From assembly GCF_003474385.1 (NCBI RefSeq), contig NZ_QUCY01000014.1, positions 1 to 64,000 of the forward strand: 64,000 nt of DNA. The letters are read 5' to 3'. The stretch's first letter is position 1. Each line of letters opens with the position of its first letter. The position numbers and the translations under genes were made by a program. The notes under the pieces are model-generated. The model did no database searches and was not told where the DNA came from. It worked only from the letters and a program-made list of their open reading frames with translations. This document shows positions 54,771-64,000 of the stretch, one piece after another. Source of the stretch: Senegalimassilia sp003474385 (GTDB lineage: Bacteria > Actinomycetota > Coriobacteriia > Coriobacteriales > Eggerthellaceae).

Positions 54771-54877
54771 CGCGGGCTCGTCGGAAAATCTGCGCTTTTC
54801 GCGGGAGGCGTGCCACCGTCCACTCCATTCGTTATGATGAACCTTACCTTTATATACGATTGGAGGGATGCCTCACC

Positions 54878-56878
54878 ATGTGCGGTATCTGCGGATTTAC
54901 GCAGGCTGATGATGCAAGCCTGCCCACACTGAAAGCCATGTGCGACGTCATGGCCCATCGCGGGCCCGACGGCGAAGGCCAGTATATCGACGCCGAAAGC
55001 GGCATCGCCTTGGGCCATCGCCGCCTTTCGCTCATCGACCTTGCCAACGGCAACCAGCCCATGGTGCGCTCCACGGGCGACCACGCCGCCGTCATCACCT
55101 CGCCGGCGCTGCGCCTTGATGGCACCCCCTGCGGCACGCCCGAGCAGGCTGCCGCCAAGGGGCGCTTCGCCATCGTGTTCAACGGCGAGATCTACAACTA
55201 CCGCGATCTGCGCGCCGAGCTCGAGACGCAGGGCTGGCAGTTCCAAACCAACTCCGACACCGAAGTCCTGCTCACGGGCTATCTGGCATGGGGCGAAGGC
55301 GTGCTCGACCGCCTGCGCGGCATGTTCGCGTTCGCCATCTGGGACCGCGATTCGCGCGAGCTGTTCTGCGCCCGCGATTTCTTCGGCATCAAGCCGTTCT
55401 ACTACACGCAGCAAAACGGCCGCTTCATCTTCGCTTCCGAGATCAAGTGCATCCTCGAGCATCCGGACTACACGCGCGAGCTCAACCATGAGGCACTCGA
55501 GCAGTACCTGTGCTTCCAGTTCAGCGCCCTTCCCGAGACGTTCTTCAAGGGCATCTTCAAGCTGGCTCCCGCGCACTGCATGACCGTGCATGCCGACGGG
55601 TCCATCACCGAGCGCCGCTACTGGCGTCCCGAGTACAACTTCGATGCGCAGCGCAGCCGTCAAGATACCGTCGAGGCCATCGACGAAGCCGTGCGCGACA
55701 GCGTCCGCTACCACAACGTGGCCGATGTCGAGGTCGGCAGCTTCCTGTCCTCGGGCATCGACTCCAGCTACATGGCCGCGTGCCTGGCCAAGGAAAACCC
55801 CGACATCAAAACGTTCACCGTGGGCTTTGATTGCTATAAGAACGCCGCCGCCAACAACGCCGAAGGCGCCGGCGGCATGATGCGCGACGAAATCTCGTGG
55901 GCCCACGAGCTTGCCGACGAGCTGCACATCGCCAACACCAACAAGTACATCGGCGAGGACGAGTACTGGGAAAGCCTGCCCCGCGTGCAATGGCACATGG
56001 ACGAGCCTTCGGCTGACCCTTCGGCTGTGGCGCTGTACTTCGTGGACCAGATCGCCGCAACGCAGGTCAAGGCGGTGCTTTCCGGCGAAGGCGCCGACGA
56101 GTTCTTCGGCGGCTACCGCATCTACCAAACGCCGTTCTCCAACGCTAAGCTGTCCTGGGCCCCGAAGGGCCTGCTGCGCGGCGCATCCAGCGTCATGCGC
56201 AAGCTGGGCATCCGCGGCGCGAACTACCTTGAGCGCGCCAGCGAAACGCCCGAAGATTGGTACTACACCAACGCCAATGGCGTTGCCTTCACCGTGGAAG
56301 AGCGCGCCCAGCTGCTGCGCGGCGGCTGCAACGCCCCCACCCCCCAGCAGCTCACCGCGCCGGTATACGCCGAGGTCAAGGACCTGGACGAGACCACGCG
56401 CATGCAGTATGTCGACCTGTACTTCTGGCTGGTCGGCGACATCCTGTTGAAAACGGACAAGATGTCCATGGCCCATTCGCTGGAGTCCCGCGTGCCGTTC
56501 TTGGACCGCCGCGTCTTCGATGTGTCGGCAACCATCCCCACCCCGCTCAAGGCCAACGAAACGCAAACCAAGCTCACGCTGCGCGAGGCGTCCGAGCGCG
56601 CCATCCCGAAGGACTGGGCGCAGAAGGAGAAGCTCGGCTTCCCCGTCCCCGTGGTGAACTGGCTGCGCCAGGACCGCTACTACAACCAGGTGAAGGAATG
56701 GTTCACCGGCGATATCGCGCGCGAGTTCTTCAACACCGATGAGCTAGTGCGACTGCTTGACGAGCACAAGGCCGGCGCCGACCGCAGCCGAAAGATCTGG
56801 ATCGTCTACATGTTCCTTATGTGGTACAAGATCTACTTCGTGGACAAAACGGTGCCGGAAAAGCCGAAGGCCCGCTAG
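54878..56878 (+). CDS. asnB: asparagine synthase, glutamine-hydrolysing
   Basis: 666 residues. N-terminal class II glutaminase domain with the nucleophile Cys2 in MCGICGF, HRGPDGEGQY, and LSLIDLANGNQPM. The C-terminal synthetase domain has the pyrophosphate loop FLSSGIDSSYMAA near residue 290, GEGADEFFGGY, and KTDKMSMAHSLESRVPFLD. It converts aspartate to asparagine with glutamine and ATP. Longer than E. coli AsnB (554) and close to Gram-positive forms. GGAGGG is 10 nt before the ATG. One of three plus-strand protein genes. Confidence 0.95.
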   Translation: MCGICGFTQADDASLPTLKAMCDVMAHRGPDGEGQYIDAESGIALGHRRLSLIDLANGNQPMVRSTGDHAAVITSPALRLDGTPCGTPEQAAAKGRFAIVFNGEIYNYRDLRAELETQGWQFQTNSDTEVLLTGYLAWGEGVLDRLRGMFAFAIWDRDSRELFCARDFFGIKPFYYTQQNGRFIFASEIKCILEHPDYTRELNHEALEQYLCFQFSALPETFFKGIFKLAPAHCMTVHADGSITERRYWRPEYNFDAQRSRQDTVEAIDEAVRDSVRYHNVADVEVGSFLSSGIDSSYMAACLAKENPDIKTFTVGFDCYKNAAANNAEGAGGMMRDEISWAHELADELHIANTNKYIGEDEYWESLPRVQWHMDEPSADPSAVALYFVDQIAATQVKAVLSGEGADEFFGGYRIYQTPFSNAKLSWAPKGLLRGASSVMRKLGIRGANYLERASETPEDWYYTNANGVAFTVEERAQLLRGGCNAPTPQQLTAPVYAEVKDLDETTRMQYVDLYFWLVGDILLKTDKMSMAHSLESRVPFLDRRVFDVSATIPTPLKANETQTKLTLREASERAIPKDWAQKEKLGFPVPVVNWLRQDRYYNQVKEWFTGDIAREFFNTDELVRLLDEHKAGADRSRKIWIVYMFLMWYKIYFVDKTVPEKPKAR

Positions 56879-56900
56879 TCGACGCATCACAGTAACGCCG

Positions 56901-56940
56901 AAGCCCCTTGCAACCAGGTTGCAAGGGGCTTCTTAGTTGA
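56901..56940 (+). terminator. asnB intrinsic terminator
   Basis: 14-bp perfect stem AAGCCCCTTGCAAC / GTTGCAAGGGGCTT with a 3-nt loop (56901-56931), then CTTAGTTG. Confidence 0.75.
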
Positions 56941-56997
56941 TAGGCAAGGCCTTCGGATTGCTATGCGAACGACGGCCGACACTCGAAGAGCCGTCCG

Positions 56998-57159
56998 TCA
57001 CGCCAAGCGCGAAGCACGAACGCTCGTCAGATGACCGTGCTCATCCTCGAACACGCACAAGCGCTTATCCCGGCTTTCGTATAGATGGGTGAACTTCGCA
57101 AGATGGCGTTTTCTTTCCGCCTTGCTCCCGGAGCGCTTGGCTTCCTGCTTGCCCGCCAT
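56998..57159 (-). CDS. hidden 53-residue basic protein coupled to truA
   Basis: The ATG at 57159 overlaps the truA TGA (TGATG), and GGAAGG in the truA 3' end lies 10 nt upstream. The frame gives a 53-residue basic N-terminal half (MAGKQEAKRSGSKAERKR) and a C-terminal LYESRDKRLCVFEDEHGHL segment, and ends in TGA. Third codon positions are strongly G/C, as in neighbours. I do not recognise it. A small RNA- or ribosome-associated protein is one guess from its charge only. Confidence 0.55.
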   Translation of the reverse strand: MAGKQEAKRSGSKAERKRHLAKFTHLYESRDKRLCVFEDEHGHLTSVRASRLA

Positions 57160-58061
57160 CAGTACTGCACCTTCCAAAACACCAGGCCGGCGGCTGGAGC
57201 ATTCTCCCCGGCCGCGGTTCGGTCGCGAGCTTCAAGCACCTCGCGTACCCATTCGGGCTTGCGCAGGCCGCGGCCCACCATGACCAGCGTGCCCACGATG
57301 GTGCGCACCATGGAATGCAGGAACGCATTACCCACCACCTTGATGGTCAGCACCTCCTCGCCCATGATGGTCTCGCGCGAAAGCGAGATCTCATGCACGT
57401 TGCGACACGTGGGCTTGCCCACGGCGCTGGCCGCCATGCAGAAGCTTTTGAAGTCGTGTTCGCCTTCCAGGTAGCGCGCAGCCTGCTGCATCGCCGTTAT
57501 ATCCAGGTCGGCATGCACGAACCAGCTGAAATCGCGCATGAACAGCGGCGGCGTGTCATCCAGGCAGATATGGTAGTGGTATTCGCGCCATTGCGCGTCG
57601 AACCGCGCGCTGAAGCCCGGATCACGCTCCTCGACCTTGCGCACCGTGATGTCCTCATGCGTCAACGCGTTCAGACTTCGACGTAGGCTGTACAGGCTAC
57701 GGCTTTCAAGCTCCTTGGCGGAAACGTTGAAGCTGATCACCTGGCCAAGCGCATGTACTCCCGCATCCGTGCGACCAGAGCACACCACTTCCACCGGCCT
57801 GCACATCACCAGGGACAGCGCCTGCTCAAGCTCTCCCTGCACGGTAAGCTTGCCAGGTTGACGGGCAAAGCCGCAAAACGGGCCGCCATTGTAGGACACC
57901 GTCAGCGACAAGGTGCGCTCAGCATCCTCACGTTCGAAGCCCACAGCGTCGCTCGCCCGTGCGGCATCGGCATACGCCGTTGCGCCCTCGGTTTGCGTCG
58001 GCGCAGCTTCCGCTTGCAACGTTTTCTCGATATGCTCAATCGTTTCATCCATACGGTCCAT
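57159..58061 (-). CDS. truA: tRNA pseudouridine(38-40) synthase
   Basis: 300 residues. The catalytic Asp is in CSGRTDAGVHALGQVISF, with the N-terminal TVSYNGGPFCGFARQPGKLT and terminal MVRTIVGTLVMVGRG also typical. About 50 residues precede the core, rich in Ala/Glu. A start before 58080 is excluded because the dnaE terminator lies there. Of two ATGs (58061, 58052) neither has a Shine-Dalgarno, but TATCAT at 58060-58065 would put transcription start at 58052, so a leaderless message is possible. Confidence 0.88.
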   Translation of the reverse strand: MDRMDETIEHIEKTLQAEAAPTQTEGATAYADAARASDAVGFEREDAERTLSLTVSYNGGPFCGFARQPGKLTVQGELEQALSLVMCRPVEVVCSGRTDAGVHALGQVISFNVSAKELESRSLYSLRRSLNALTHEDITVRKVEERDPGFSARFDAQWREYHYHICLDDTPPLFMRDFSWFVHADLDITAMQQAARYLEGEHDFKSFCMAASAVGKPTCRNVHEISLSRETIMGEEVLTIKVVGNAFLHSMVRTIVGTLVMVGRGLRKPEWVREVLEARDRTAAGENAPAAGLVFWKVQY

Positions 58062-58079
58062 GATACGCGACAACGCCCG

Positions 58080-58116
58080 GCAAAAGAAACGGGACCCGGA
58101 TTCACATCCGGGTCCC
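58080..58116 (-). terminator. dnaE intrinsic terminator
   Basis: GGGACCCGGA (58091-58100) pairs with TCCGGGTCCC (58107-58116), 6-nt loop; the minus strand continues GTTTCTTTTG. Confidence 0.8.
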
Positions 58117-58147
58117 ATGGGATATCCAATACCAAGCGGCATGCCCG

Positions 58148-61100
58148 CTACGCAGTCAGCACGTTATAGCCGAACAGATCCGTCAACTCGCTGCGCATGA
58201 TGGGGCTTTCTGCATCCACCGTGACCGGAAGCTCCGCCCGGAACTTATGCCCATCGTTTTGCCTCACGAACAGCACCACGCCATCGCGTCCCGGATACGA
58301 TTTCAAGATACGGCTCAAGCGCATGGACTTCGATTGGTCGAAATCCGACATCGGCACGCTCAGGCGCAGCTGACGAGGCTTCGCGTCCTCTTCGCTCAGC
58401 TCAAGCGTTTCCGCCTCGAACACCATGATCTGGTTGCCGCGATCGGAATGCTCGAACTTGCCCTTGATCTTGACGATAGCATCCTCTTGGATGGCCTCGG
58501 CGTTCTCCTCGTACTTGAAGCAGATGCACTCCACATGGCCCGTAGTGTCTTCCAGGTCGAACGTGGCCATCTTCGTGCCGCGCTTCGTCAGCTTCGTCAC
58601 AACATTGGATACCATTCCCACGAACACCGCGGACTTGATCTCCTTCGTGCGCTCGGCTAAATCACCCAACTGCCACTTCGTAATGCGCGAGATGTAGTTC
58701 TCGTACGGCGTGAGCGGATGGTCCGAGACGTAGATCTTCATGATCTCCTTCTCGTACGTCAGCAGCTGGCGCTTTGGCCACTCCACTCCGTCAGGAGCGG
58801 GCACATCTTCCTGGAAACCCGAATCTGCATCGTCTGCGAACAGGTCGAACATGCTCACCTGACCACGATCGCGGTCCTTCTGGCGCTTCGCAGCGCCTTC
58901 CAGAAGCGGCGTCTCCTCGATGAAATACATGAGCTGCTTGCGCGTGTACCCCGTCGAATCGAACGCACCGCCCTTGATGAGCGCTTCGAGTGTCTTTCGG
59001 TTGTAGCACTTTGCATCGACGCGGTTCACGAAGTCGTGCAAGCTGGTAAACGGGCCGTTCTTTTCGCGCTCCTCGATGATCTCGTCCGCTACGTTGCGAC
59101 CAACGCCGCGCACGCCGACCAGGCCGAAGCGGATGCCGTTCTCAACCGGCGTGAACTCGGCGTTCGACGAATTGATATCCGGCGGCAGCACGGGCGTGCC
59201 GTTATGATTGCAGCTAGAGATATAGCGAATCAAGCGGTCGGTGTTGCCCATGTAACTGGACAGCACTGCAGCCATATACTCGTTCGGGTAATGCGCCTTC
59301 AGGTAAGCAGTGCGCATAACCAGGATCGAGTACGCAGCCGAATGCGACTTATTGAACGCGTACTTTGCGAACTTCTCCGCGTCGTCCCAGATCTTCTTTG
59401 CGATCTCAAGCGAGTACCCGTTCTCGACCGCGCCGTTGTTCCAGTCCTCCTGCAGCATGCGCATGATGTCGAGCTTCTTCTTGCCCATTGCCTTGCGCAG
59501 CTTGTCTGCCTTGCCGGCGGAAAAGCCGCTCATGACCATGGACACTTGCATGATCTGCTCTTGGTACACCATGGTGCCGTAGGTTTCCTCAAGCACCGGG
59601 CGCAGGCGTTCATCATAGTAATGCACAGGAGTCTTGCCGCTTGCAACCTTGACATAGTCGTCGACCATGCCGGACTCCAACGGGCCCGGACGATTCAAAG
59701 CGATAGAAGCGACGATGTCGCTGAACCTCTTCGGTGGCAGACGTGCGAACAGGCTGACGTACAAGCCGCCCTCAACCTGGAACAAGCCGTCCATATTGCC
59801 CGAACGCATGAGGGCGAACGCCGCCTCATCGTCAGTGGGAATCTCCTCGGGGATAATCTTGCGACCCGTGGTCATCTCCACGTTGCGACACGCGCGCGAA
59901 AGCACGCCCAACGTGCGCAAACCAAGGAAGTCCATCTTCAGCAGGCCCAGGTCCGGCGTGTAATGGCCGTCATATTGCGTGATGATGCCGCCACCCTTGG
60001 TATCACGCTTGACCGGCACGTGATCGGCCATAGGGTCTCGGCAGATGATGGTTGCGCACGCATGCACGCCCTCGCCGCGCACGTGGCCCTCGATGGACTG
60101 CGCCGCGTCTACGACCGCCTTGACATCCTCTTCGGTGTCGTAAGCCTTCTTCAGATCGGGGTTGGTGTCCAGCGCCTTCTGGATAGTGATACCCAGCTCG
60201 TCGCCGATCATCTTGCAGATCTTGTCGCCTACGCTGTAGGGATAGTCGAGCACGCGCGCCGCGTCGCGCACGGCGTTTTTCGCCTGCAGCTTGCCGAACG
60301 TGATAACGCCCGTAACGTGATCGGCGCCGTACACCTCGCGAATGTGCTCGATGACCTCTTGACGACGTTCATCCTCGAAGTCGCAGTCGATATCGGGCAT
60401 CTCAACGCGTTCCGGGGAAAGGAATCGCTCGAATAGCAAGCCGTTGGAAAGCGGCTCCAAGTCGGTGATACCCATGGCATATGCAACGATCGAACCGGCA
60501 GCAGAACCACGGCCTGGTCCAACACCGATGCCCTGGCTTCGCGCCCAGTCCAAGTATTCCTGCACAATCAGGAAGTACGCAGGGAAGCCCTGCTGGATGA
60601 TGACGCTCATCTCATATTCGGCACGATCGAGCGGCTCTTTGGGAATGGGATCGCCGTAGCGCTTCTTCATGCCTTCGAGCACCTGATGGCGGAACCAGCT
60701 CTCGTCCGTCTCGCCCTCGGGAAGCGGGAACTTCGGCAGAATGGAATCGCGCTCAAGGATGACGTTGCACTTCTCGGCAACCTCCACCGTGGTATCGCAT
60801 GCCTCGGGGAAATCGCGAAGCGCCTCGCGCATCTCCTCTTCGGTTTTCATATAGAACTGGTCGTTCTCGAACTTCATGCGATTCGTATCGTTAACGGCGG
60901 AGCCCGTGCCGATGCACAGCATGATATCCTGCGCCTTCGCGTCTTCCTGCAGCAGGTAGTGGAAGTCGTTCGTTGCGATGGTCTTCAGGCCCGCACGGTG
61001 AGCAACCTCGGTAAGCTGGTGATTCAGCTCGGTTTGCGTAAGCCCACCGTCGGTGCGGATGCCCTGGTTTTGCAGCTCGATATAGAAATCGCCCGGCTCG

Positions 61101-61606
61101 AAGCAGCTCGCGAACTTGTTTGCCCACTTCACCGCCTCATCGAACTGACGGTTATCCAGCAGTTTCGGAATGATGCCCGCGATACACGCAGACGATCCGA
61201 TAATGCCCTTGCCATACTTCTGCAACATGCTGAATGTGGTACGCGGCTTGTAGTAGAAGTTGTCAACATGAGATTCGCTGACCAGGTTCAACAGGTTGTG
61301 ATAGCCTTCGTTGGTTTTGGCGAGCAGCAGCAAGTGGTAAAGCTTGGGCTTCACATCCTTGCGAAGCTCCTCGTCGGTGGTGAAATACACTTCGCAGCCG
61401 TAAATCGGCTTGACCTTCTTGCCGGTTTCCTTCTCAACGGCGGCACAAGCATCGCACAGCTCGGGGACGCCCGACATAACGCCATGATCGCTAATGGCGA
61501 CAGCAGGCATGTCGAGCTCGGCCGCGCGGCGTACCATATCCTTGATATGGGTGAGGCCGTCAAGCAACGAGTATTCGGTATGGTTGTGCAAATGAACGAA
61601 CGCCAT
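58148..61606 (-). CDS. dnaE: DNA polymerase III alpha subunit
   Basis: 1152 residues. PHP domain opens with FVHLHNHTEYSLLDG; the polymerase core has MPDIDCDFEDERR and KMDFLGLRTLGVL carrying the catalytic aspartates, GPGRGSAAGSIV, then helix-hairpin-helix and an OB-fold C-terminal part ending AELPVTVDAESPIM. Full-length DnaE1 type, so it is the replicative enzyme. GAGG lies 7 nt before the ATG. Confidence 0.97.
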   Translation of the reverse strand: MAFVHLHNHTEYSLLDGLTHIKDMVRRAAELDMPAVAISDHGVMSGVPELCDACAAVEKETGKKVKPIYGCEVYFTTDEELRKDVKPKLYHLLLLAKTNEGYHNLLNLVSESHVDNFYYKPRTTFSMLQKYGKGIIGSSACIAGIIPKLLDNRQFDEAVKWANKFASCFEPGDFYIELQNQGIRTDGGLTQTELNHQLTEVAHRAGLKTIATNDFHYLLQEDAKAQDIMLCIGTGSAVNDTNRMKFENDQFYMKTEEEMREALRDFPEACDTTVEVAEKCNVILERDSILPKFPLPEGETDESWFRHQVLEGMKKRYGDPIPKEPLDRAEYEMSVIIQQGFPAYFLIVQEYLDWARSQGIGVGPGRGSAAGSIVAYAMGITDLEPLSNGLLFERFLSPERVEMPDIDCDFEDERRQEVIEHIREVYGADHVTGVITFGKLQAKNAVRDAARVLDYPYSVGDKICKMIGDELGITIQKALDTNPDLKKAYDTEEDVKAVVDAAQSIEGHVRGEGVHACATIICRDPMADHVPVKRDTKGGGIITQYDGHYTPDLGLLKMDFLGLRTLGVLSRACRNVEMTTGRKIIPEEIPTDDEAAFALMRSGNMDGLFQVEGGLYVSLFARLPPKRFSDIVASIALNRPGPLESGMVDDYVKVASGKTPVHYYDERLRPVLEETYGTMVYQEQIMQVSMVMSGFSAGKADKLRKAMGKKKLDIMRMLQEDWNNGAVENGYSLEIAKKIWDDAEKFAKYAFNKSHSAAYSILVMRTAYLKAHYPNEYMAAVLSSYMGNTDRLIRYISSCNHNGTPVLPPDINSSNAEFTPVENGIRFGLVGVRGVGRNVADEIIEEREKNGPFTSLHDFVNRVDAKCYNRKTLEALIKGGAFDSTGYTRKQLMYFIEETPLLEGAAKRQKDRDRGQVSMFDLFADDADSGFQEDVPAPDGVEWPKRQLLTYEKEIMKIYVSDHPLTPYENYISRITKWQLGDLAERTKEIKSAVFVGMVSNVVTKLTKRGTKMATFDLEDTTGHVECICFKYEENAEAIQEDAIVKIKGKFEHSDRGNQIMVFEAETLELSEEDAKPRQLRLSVPMSDFDQSKSMRLSRILKSYPGRDGVVLFVRQNDGHKFRAELPVTVDAESPIMRSELTDLFGYNVLTA

Positions 61607-61695
61607 GGATGCGCCTCGAATCTTCTCGCAAGTGATGTGCTGCGCTTCGGTCAGGCTGGGCGCCGATTGACAGAAGCAGGGTTTTCCGGTTCCTC

Positions 61696-61704
61696 ATGAT
61701 AGCA
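61696..61704 (-). promoter_or_regulatory. extended -10 promoter of dnaE
   Basis: TGCTATCAT on the minus strand, 90 nt before the dnaE ATG and identical to the rarA element. Confidence 0.55.
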
Positions 61705-61767
61705 GCCTTTAGCGCACGTGTGTTCGAACAAACGATGGATTTCGCGCGGGGTTTCATACGGCCATAT

Positions 61768-61802
61768 GCAAAACGGCCCCCGCCTTTCGGCGGGAGCCGT
61801 TT
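61768..61802 (-). terminator. ATP synthase operon terminator
   Basis: 14-bp stem (61771-61784 with 61789-61802, one mismatch) followed on the minus strand by TTTTGC, about 90 nt past atpC. Confidence 0.75.
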
Positions 61803-61889
61803 CAGGTGAACAGCCGATGGATACGACCGTCGCGTTGCCAGCAGTCGCACCAGCGGCCGCGGATTCAGATGTTCAAGCCAACACCCAGG

Positions 61890-62159
61890 CTATGCAGCAA
61901 CAGGCGTTGCGCTATCGGCAAGGATGATCACCTTGTCGTCGGTAACCTGCACGTAGCCGCCCTTGACTTCGTAGCGCTGCACGGGGCCGCCCTCTGCAGG
62001 CGTCAGGCGGATCTCGCCATCAGCCAGCACGGACACCAACGGAGCGTGACCGGCCAGAAAGCCCATCTCGCCCTCGACGCCCGGGACGACGACCATTTCA
62101 ACCTCGCAAGCTGCAAGCTTCTCGGCAGGCGTGACGATGTCGCACTTGAAGCTAGCCAT
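61890..62159 (-). CDS. atpC: ATP synthase epsilon subunit (short form)
   Basis: 89 residues: only the beta-sandwich (DIVTPAEKLAACEVEMVVVPGVEGEMGFLAGHAPL to KGGYVQVTDDKVIILA region). The C-terminal two-helix domain, which can inhibit ATP hydrolysis in longer forms (about 130-140 residues), is absent. Placement directly after atpD (1-bp gap) confirms the identity. Not a frameshift: the frame ends cleanly and the terminator lies beyond. Confidence 0.92.
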   Translation of the reverse strand: MASFKCDIVTPAEKLAACEVEMVVVPGVEGEMGFLAGHAPLVSVLADGEIRLTPAEGGPVQRYEVKGGYVQVTDDKVIILADSATPVAA

Positions 62160-62160
62160 A

Positions 62161-63615
<1,455 letters not shown>

Positions 63616-64000
63616 TTAATCCTCCAAAGCAGCAGCGCCACCGACGATTTCCGAAATCTCGGTCGTGATAGCGCCCTGGCGTACGCGGTTATACAATCTG
63701 GTCAACGTGTTAACCATCTCGGTGGCATTGTCCGTTGCCGACATCATGGCGTTGCGGCGTGCGCCCTGCTCAGCAGCTGCCGAGTCGATCAGCGCATGAT
63801 ACAGCGTAGTGCGAACATACGCCGGCAGCAGCTGGTCAAGAACAGCTTCAGGGCTCGGCTCGAAGATCACATCGCCCTCAAGCTTCTCACCCGCGGACTC
63901 GTCAGCGGTCTCAGCCTTAGCGGCTTCGAAGGCCGACGTGTCGACGGGGAGCAGCAACTCCTCGCGAAGCTGCTGCTCTGCCGAATTCTTAGCGTGGTTG
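63616..64000 (-). CDS. atpG: ATP synthase F1 gamma subunit, 3' part (runs off window)
   Basis: About 127 C-terminal residues of the rotor subunit; the 5' part lies beyond 64000. The frame stays open to the end of the window. The diagnostic end NAMMSATDNATEMVNTLTRL followed by YNRVRQGAITTEISEIVGGA is present. An acidic insert (about 63850-63950, KAETADESAGEKLEGDV) sits before the terminal helix. Confidence 0.93.
   Translation of the reverse strand, partial: NHAKNSAEQQLREELLLPVDTSAFEAAKAETADESAGEKLEGDVIFEPSPEAVLDQLLPAYVRTTLYHALIDSAAAEQGARRNAMMSATDNATEMVNTLTRLYNRVRQGAITTEISEIVGGAAALED

Larger units (their letters stand above)
54477..54877. other. divergent control region of pebp and asnB
   Basis: 401 bp without a supported gene. 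It carries four TTTYCCCGCAA-like repeats, an extended -10 for the PEBP gene, a palindrome over that -10, and a TATGAT -10 candidate for asnB (54833-54838). Confidence 0.5.

Noticed and set aside
54640..54828. 62-codon minus-strand frame upstream of the PEBP gene
   Set aside because: It spans the proposed promoter and repeat array, starts without a ribosome binding site and has Arg/Gly-rich composition caused by the repeats.

Overview
The window is a compact, GC-rich bacterial chromosome segment. Nearly every gene lies on the minus strand. The gene content (PII/Amt, a shikimate operon, Asp23, a LysR regulator, a System I cytochrome c maturation operon with a Cys-type CcmE, paired YhgE/Pip proteins, DegV, an F-type ATP synthase with a short epsilon subunit) suggests Actinomycetota, class Coriobacteriia, most likely an Eggerthellaceae relative. 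This placement is inferred from gene content and style, not from a marker-gene search. I see no insertion sequence, prophage, CRISPR array or tRNA/rRNA gene.

Layout. 1-2700: amt-glnK nitrogen pair and a plus-strand GNAT acetyltransferase. 2868-9226: a tight run reading pycB/accB fusion, accC, asp23, nusB, xseB, dxs. 9627-16026: aroE-aroC-aroK-aroB-aroQ-pepP-efp, from an extended -10 promoter. 16144-18298: ruvX-mltG-yqeG. 18382-24606: alaS, AI-2E-type exporter, DUF948-like protein and rarA. 24770-24950: a plus-strand structured RNA resembling 6S RNA. 25008-33193: pstS-pstC-pstA-pstB-pstB-phoU followed by two OmpR-type response regulators and a PhoR-type kinase, i.e. phosphate uptake with its control. 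33583-35601: mscS, a small unknown protein and a zinc-less homocysteine methyltransferase-like protein. 35602-36647: a gene-poor kilobase holding two tandem CU-rich small-RNA candidates. 36648-43100: galU and ccmE-ccmF-ccmA-ccmB-ccmC-ccmD. 43393-50697: LysR regulator, degV, M18 aminopeptidase, plus-strand crcB, usp and two YhgE/Pip membrane proteins (to 53692). 53964-58061: PEBP protein, plus-strand asnB, a 53-residue hidden ORF and truA. 58148-64000: dnaE, then atpC, atpD and the 3' end of atpG.

How it fits together. The phosphate block looks self-contained: importer, PhoU, kinase and two regulators are co-oriented with small gaps. The ccm operon implies heme export and c-type cytochrome assembly outside the membrane by a CxxxY CcmE route. 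PycB plus AccC should carboxylate pyruvate to oxaloacetate.

The most interesting item is at 35859-36432. Two adjacent plus-strand transcription units share a promoter-like block (16 of 22 positions, exactly 400 bp apart). They also share an RNA architecture: a hairpin with a C-rich loop, a CTGCT/AGCAG hairpin with a C-rich loop, a third hairpin, an unpaired CCCCTCCTT segment complementary to a Shine-Dalgarno sequence, and an intrinsic terminator whose loop is again CU-rich. I read them as duplicated antisense-to-SD regulatory RNAs. Also notable are an 89-bp direct repeat that copies the leader and first codons of a response regulator, and repeat arrays between pebp and asnB.
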